DNA of 64,000 nucleotides from Photobacterium piscicola (GTDB lineage: Bacteria > Pseudomonadota > Gammaproteobacteria > Enterobacterales > Vibrionaceae), in the NCBI RefSeq assembly GCF_900166965.1, contig NZ_FUZI01000004.1, forward strand, positions 372,001-436,000. The letters are read 5' to 3'. Positions 61,014 to 64,000 of the stretch are shown piece after piece. Below the pieces are notes generated by a model that was not told where the DNA came from, did not search any database, and saw nothing but the letters and a program-made list of their open reading frames with translations. The translations under genes were made by a program, and so were the position numbers. Every line of letters begins with the position of its first letter. The stretch's first letter is position 1.

Positions 61014-61868
61014 TTAATGATCTCCTTGCCAGCAACCCATCGTAACACGATCGAGCCCAGCATAATCCTGACATGTTGATACCTGCACATAGCCTAATTG
61101 CTCAAGAATCATTCGAACGGCTGCGCCTTGTTCAAAACCATGTTCCATGAGTAACCAACCGTCAGGTAATAAATATTGGCGTCCATATTGGCTAATAATA
61201 CGAATATCAGCGAGTCCGTTATCACTAGCGACTAACGCACTTTTAGGTTCAAAGCGTACATCACCTTCAATCAGATGTGGATCCGCTTCATCTATATAAG
61301 GCGGATTACTGACAATGACGGCAAATTGAGGCTGTTGTTCAAGTGGGGAATACCAACTACCGCATAAAAAACGGCTATTGGTAATATCTAATCTGTGGCT
61401 ATTTTCAGTGGCTAATGCGACGGCTTCGGGGCGTAAATCAATTCCAGTAACGGCAATATCCGCTCGTTCAGATGCGATAGCTAAGGCTATGGCGCCTGTT
61501 CCGGTCCCTAAATCTAGTACCTGACATTGATGCGTTGGAATTTTCTCTAACGCGAGTTCAACCAATCTTTCAGTATCAGGACGGGGAATTAATGTCGACG
61601 GAGCCACTTTTAATGACAATGACCAAAACTCACGTTCGCCGACAATATAAGCAATCGGCTCACCCGCTATTCGACGGGCTAATAACGCTGAAAACATGTC
61701 AAATTGCGTATCATCAAGCTGCTTTTCAGGCCATGTTAACAAATAACTACGCGGTTTATCTAATACATGACATAGCAATACAGCACTGTCTAATTGCGGG
61801 CTATTTGAGCCCGCAATCGCAAGTTGTGCACTGGTCTGTTGTAATAGACATTCAATGCTACGTGACAT
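61014..61868 (-). CDS. prmC: peptide chain release factor N(5)-glutamine methyltransferase
   Basis: PrmC (HemK) methylates the GGQ glutamine of release factors. The 284-residue protein has the N-terminal helical domain, the SAM-binding LDLGTGTGAIALAIA and the catalytic NPPY motif in VSNPPYIDEADPHL. Its ATG overlaps the prfA stop by one base, so the enzyme is coupled to its substrate gene. Confidence 0.97.
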   Translation of the reverse strand: MSRSIECLLQQTSAQLAIAGSNSPQLDSAVLLCHVLDKPRSYLLTWPEKQLDDTQFDMFSALLARRIAGEPIAYIVGEREFWSLSLKVAPSTLIPRPDTERLVELALEKIPTHQCQVLDLGTGTGAIALAIASERADIAVTGIDLRPEAVALATENSHRLDITNSRFLCGSWYSPLEQQPQFAVIVSNPPYIDEADPHLIEGDVRFEPKSALVASDNGLADIRIISQYGRQYLLPDGWLLMEHGFEQGAAVRMILEQLGYVQVSTCQDYAGLDRVTMGCWQGDH

Positions 61869-62956
61869 TAGTTTTGCTCAGCCATCGCAGCAAGCTGATC
61901 GGCTTGGTATTCAGTAAATACAGGTTGGATCAAGGCGTCTAAGTCACCTTCCATCACTTCATTTAAACGGTAAAGTGTTAGCGTAATACGGTGATCAGAA
62001 ACACGACCTTGTGGGTAGTTATAAGTACGAATACGGTCAGAACGATCACCTGAGCCTAACAAGTTACGACGAGTACTTGCTTCTGCTTCATGACGACGTT
62101 CCTCTTCCGCTTTAATAATACGCGCAGCAAGAACAGACATTGCTTTCGCTTTGTTCTTATGTTGTGAACGTTCATCTTGACACTCAACCACAATACCTGT
62201 TGGTAAGTGAGTAATACGAATTGCAGAATCGGTGGTGTTAACGTGCTGACCACCTGCGCCAGATGAACGGAAAGTATCGATTCTTAAATCACCTGCATTA
62301 ATATCAGGAATTTCAGCTTCTGGAATTTCAGGTAAAATTGCGATAGTACAAGCAGAAGTATGTACACGGCCTTGAGATTCTGTAGCAGGTACACGTTGTA
62401 CACGGTGACCGCCTGACTCAAATTTTAATACGCCATAAGCGCCATCGCCGTTTACTTTAGCAATCATCTCTTTGTAACCGCCTTGCTCTGAACGGTTTTC
62501 ATTGATGATCTCCATACGCCAGCCACGACGCTCAGCATATTTACTGTACATACGGAACAAGTCACCCGCGAAAATACCTGCTTCATCGCCACCAGCACCT
62601 GCGCGAATTTCAACGAAACAGTTACGATCATCATTAGGATCTTTAGGAATCAATAATAGTTGTAACTCATCCGCTAAACGTTCAATTTCAGCTTTCGCGT
62701 CTTTGATTTCTTCTAGTGCCATTTCGCGCATTTCAGCGTCATCTTCTTGCGCCATTTCTTCAGCGGCTTCAAGATCATCTTTCGCTTGTTGGTACGCTTG
62801 GAAACACTTGGTCACTTCTTCAAGCTGAGAATACTCTTTTGATAGTGCGCGGAATCGGTTTTGATCACTAAGAACACCGGGATCACCCAGTAAATGTTGA
62901 ACTTCTTCGTAACGTTCAACCAGCGTTTCTAATTTAACTAAAATTGATTGCTTCAT
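61868..62956 (-). CDS. prfA: peptide chain release factor 1
   Basis: RF1 terminates translation at UAA and UAG. The 362-residue protein has the GGQ motif in [15 protein letters not shown], the RF1-type recognition region [16 protein letters not shown] and the conserved [16 protein letters not shown]. It lies 45 bases after hemA with no terminator between, in the conserved hemA-prfA-prmC order. Confidence 0.98.
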   Translation of the reverse strand: MKQSILVKLETLVERYEEVQHLLGDPGVLSDQNRFRALSKEYSQLEEVTKCFQAYQQAKDDLEAAEEMAQEDDAEMREMALEEIKDAKAEIERLADELQLLLIPKDPNDDRNCFVEIRAGAGGDEAGIFAGDLFRMYSKYAERRGWRMEIINENRSEQGGYKEMIAKVNGDGAYGVLKFESGGHRVQRVPATESQGRVHTSACTIAILPEIPEAEIPDINAGDLRIDTFRSSGAGGQHVNTTDSAIRITHLPTGIVVECQDERSQHKNKAKAMSVLAARIIKAEEERRHEAEASTRRNLLGSGDRSDRIRTYNYPQGRVSDHRITLTLYRLNEVMEGDLDALIQPVFTEYQADQLAAMAEQN

Positions 62957-63001
62957 AATCTTCTAATTAGGGTGCGGAGTGAAGGCCTAGGCCATCAACT
63001 A

Positions 63002-64000
63002 CTAATCGTTATAGGAATCCAGCCCAAGTGCTTCACGGATCACAACCAATTTGTCAGATTCACCATCTTTGGCGACCTGTTGCATGGCTTTCGTCGGGGC
63101 ATGGATAAGCTTATTGGTTAATTTATTACTCAATTCTACCAAGGCTCTTTCAGGATCGGTGCCATTGGCGATTGCTTGTAAGCTGCGTTGTAACAGCTCA
63201 TTTTTTATTGCTTCTGCGTATTGGCGATAATCACGAATACTATCCACCGCTTCCAGTGAACGTAGCCACTGTAAAAAGGCAATACTTTCTTCAGCTATTA
63301 TCGCCTCAGCTTGAATCGCAGCCACTTTACGTTGCTCACGATTTTTCTCGACAATCGAATGCAGATCATCAACAGAATATAAATAGACGTCATTAAGATC
63401 GCCCACCTGTGATTCAATATCACGTGGTACGGCGATATCAACAAAGAGCATTGGCTGATTGCGACGTTGCTTCAACGCGACTTCGACCATGCCTTTACCG
63501 ACAATGGGTAATGGGCTTGCCGTTGAGCTAATCACAATATCAGCACAATGAAGGTGATTGGGAATATCTTCTAAGCCAATCACTTCAGCACCAAATTCTC
63601 GCGCTAGATTAGCAGCACGCTCACGGGTTCTATTGGCAACAATTAAACGGTTACAGCCTTGTTCAACTGCATGACGAGCAACCAACTCAATGGTCTCTCC
63701 TGCTCCGATGAGCAACATCGTCACACCTGATAAAGCTTCAAAAATTTGTCTAGCCAACGAACATGCAGCATAGGCGACAGACACCGCATTGCCACCGATA
63801 TCGGTTTCAGTGCGTACTCGCTTTGCGACAGTAAACGTTTTTTGAAACAATTTTTCTAAGGTACCAACCACAGTTCCATTGTCTTTTGATTCCGAATAAG
63901 ACTGCTTCACCTGTCCTAGGATTTGCGGTTCGCCTAATACTAACGAATCTAAGCCACACGCCACACGCATTAAATGTCGCGCCGCAGCTTGTTGTTCATG
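63002..64000 (-). CDS. hemA: glutamyl-tRNA reductase (5' end outside the window)
   Basis: HemA reduces glutamyl-tRNA to glutamate-1-semialdehyde, the first step of tetrapyrrole synthesis. The frame is open to the window edge: the last ten codons read [10 protein letters not shown] ahead of [17 protein letters not shown], a normal internal stretch. About 332 residues are visible and some 85-90 N-terminal residues, including the catalytic cysteine, lie beyond 64000. Visible parts include the NADPH-binding [32 protein letters not shown] and the C-terminal dimerisation helices. Confidence 0.97.
   Translation of the reverse strand, partial: HEQQAAARHLMRVACGLDSLVLGEPQILGQVKQSYSESKDNGTVVGTLEKLFQKTFTVAKRVRTETDIGGNAVSVAYAACSLARQIFEALSGVTMLLIGAGETIELVARHAVEQGCNRLIVANRTRERAANLAREFGAEVIGLEDIPNHLHCADIVISSTASPLPIVGKGMVEVALKQRRNQPMLFVDIAVPRDIESQVGDLNDVYLYSVDDLHSIVEKNREQRKVAAIQAEAIIAEESIAFLQWLRSLEAVDSIRDYRQYAEAIKNELLQRSLQAIANGTDPERALVELSNKLTNKLIHAPTKAMQQVAKDGESDKLVVIREALGLDSYND

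Overview
The window looks like a chromosomal segment of a marine gammaproteobacterium of the family Vibrionaceae, most likely the genus Photobacterium. It is AT-rich. Its proteins closely resemble Vibrio and Escherichia coli orthologues (XthA, FocA, PflB, AckA, Pta, YfbU/YfbV, TesA/YbbA/YbbP, CopA/CueR, the HemA-PrfA-PrmC-SirB-KdsA block). It also carries a tRNA-Pro array, ToxR-type regulators and a VieSAB-like signalling system. The genus is an inference from memory; no search was run.

Layout. Positions 1-4850 hold xthA and the anaerobic formate genes focA-pflB, behind a well-formed FNR class II promoter. From 4985 to 11813 a three-gene signalling module lies between pflB and its activase gene pflA (11934). 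It encodes a receiver/TPR protein, a BvgS/VieS-like hybrid kinase and a receiver-EAL phosphodiesterase. Next come fhs (formate-tetrahydrofolate ligase, behind a near-perfect PurR operator), yfbU, and a PgtB/PgtA-like two-component pair whose regulator has lost the sigma54-contact region. From 19.8 to 24.6 kb lie a YccT-type protein, a porin, rlmA, a ChaN-type lipoprotein behind a Fur-like palindrome, and a small DUF6172-like gene. From 24.7 to 29.0 kb lie yfbV, ackA and pta. Pfl, Pta and AckA form the mixed-acid pyruvate-to-formate-plus-acetate route; FocA exports or imports formate, and Fhs can feed formate into one-carbon and purine metabolism.

From 29 to 38 kb lie a TSUP permease, a SelT/W-like thiol protein, yfcE, yfcH, ybbP-ybbA diverging from tesA-ybbO, and cnoX. 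From 38 to 46 kb lie a META-domain lipoprotein, an OmpA protein, a ToxR/ToxS-like membrane regulator pair, cueR-copA with a classic 19-bp-spacer CueR promoter, a tiny membrane ORF downstream of copA, and a TraB/GumN protein.

The most unusual part is 46.2-48.4 kb. A minus-strand array holds seven identical tRNA-Pro(TGG) and two tRNA-His(GTG) genes, interspersed with eight ~90-nt tRNA-Pro-derived units. These units keep the tRNA 5' half but have an 18-nt pseudo-anticodon loop and a replaced 3' half. Two further 100-nt relics lie beyond the terminator in a 158-bp tandem repeat. After the array come smrA, two exporters (EamA, LysE), ybaK, a NutA-type nucleotidase, a MetJ-controlled NhaC-family transporter (MetT-like), a dCache chemoreceptor, an SdaC-like transporter, and the operon hemA-prfA-prmC-sirB2-sirB1-kdsA. 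hemA runs off the right edge. Several small ORFs with good ribosome binding sites are reported as candidates. No CRISPR, IS element, integrase or prophage was seen.
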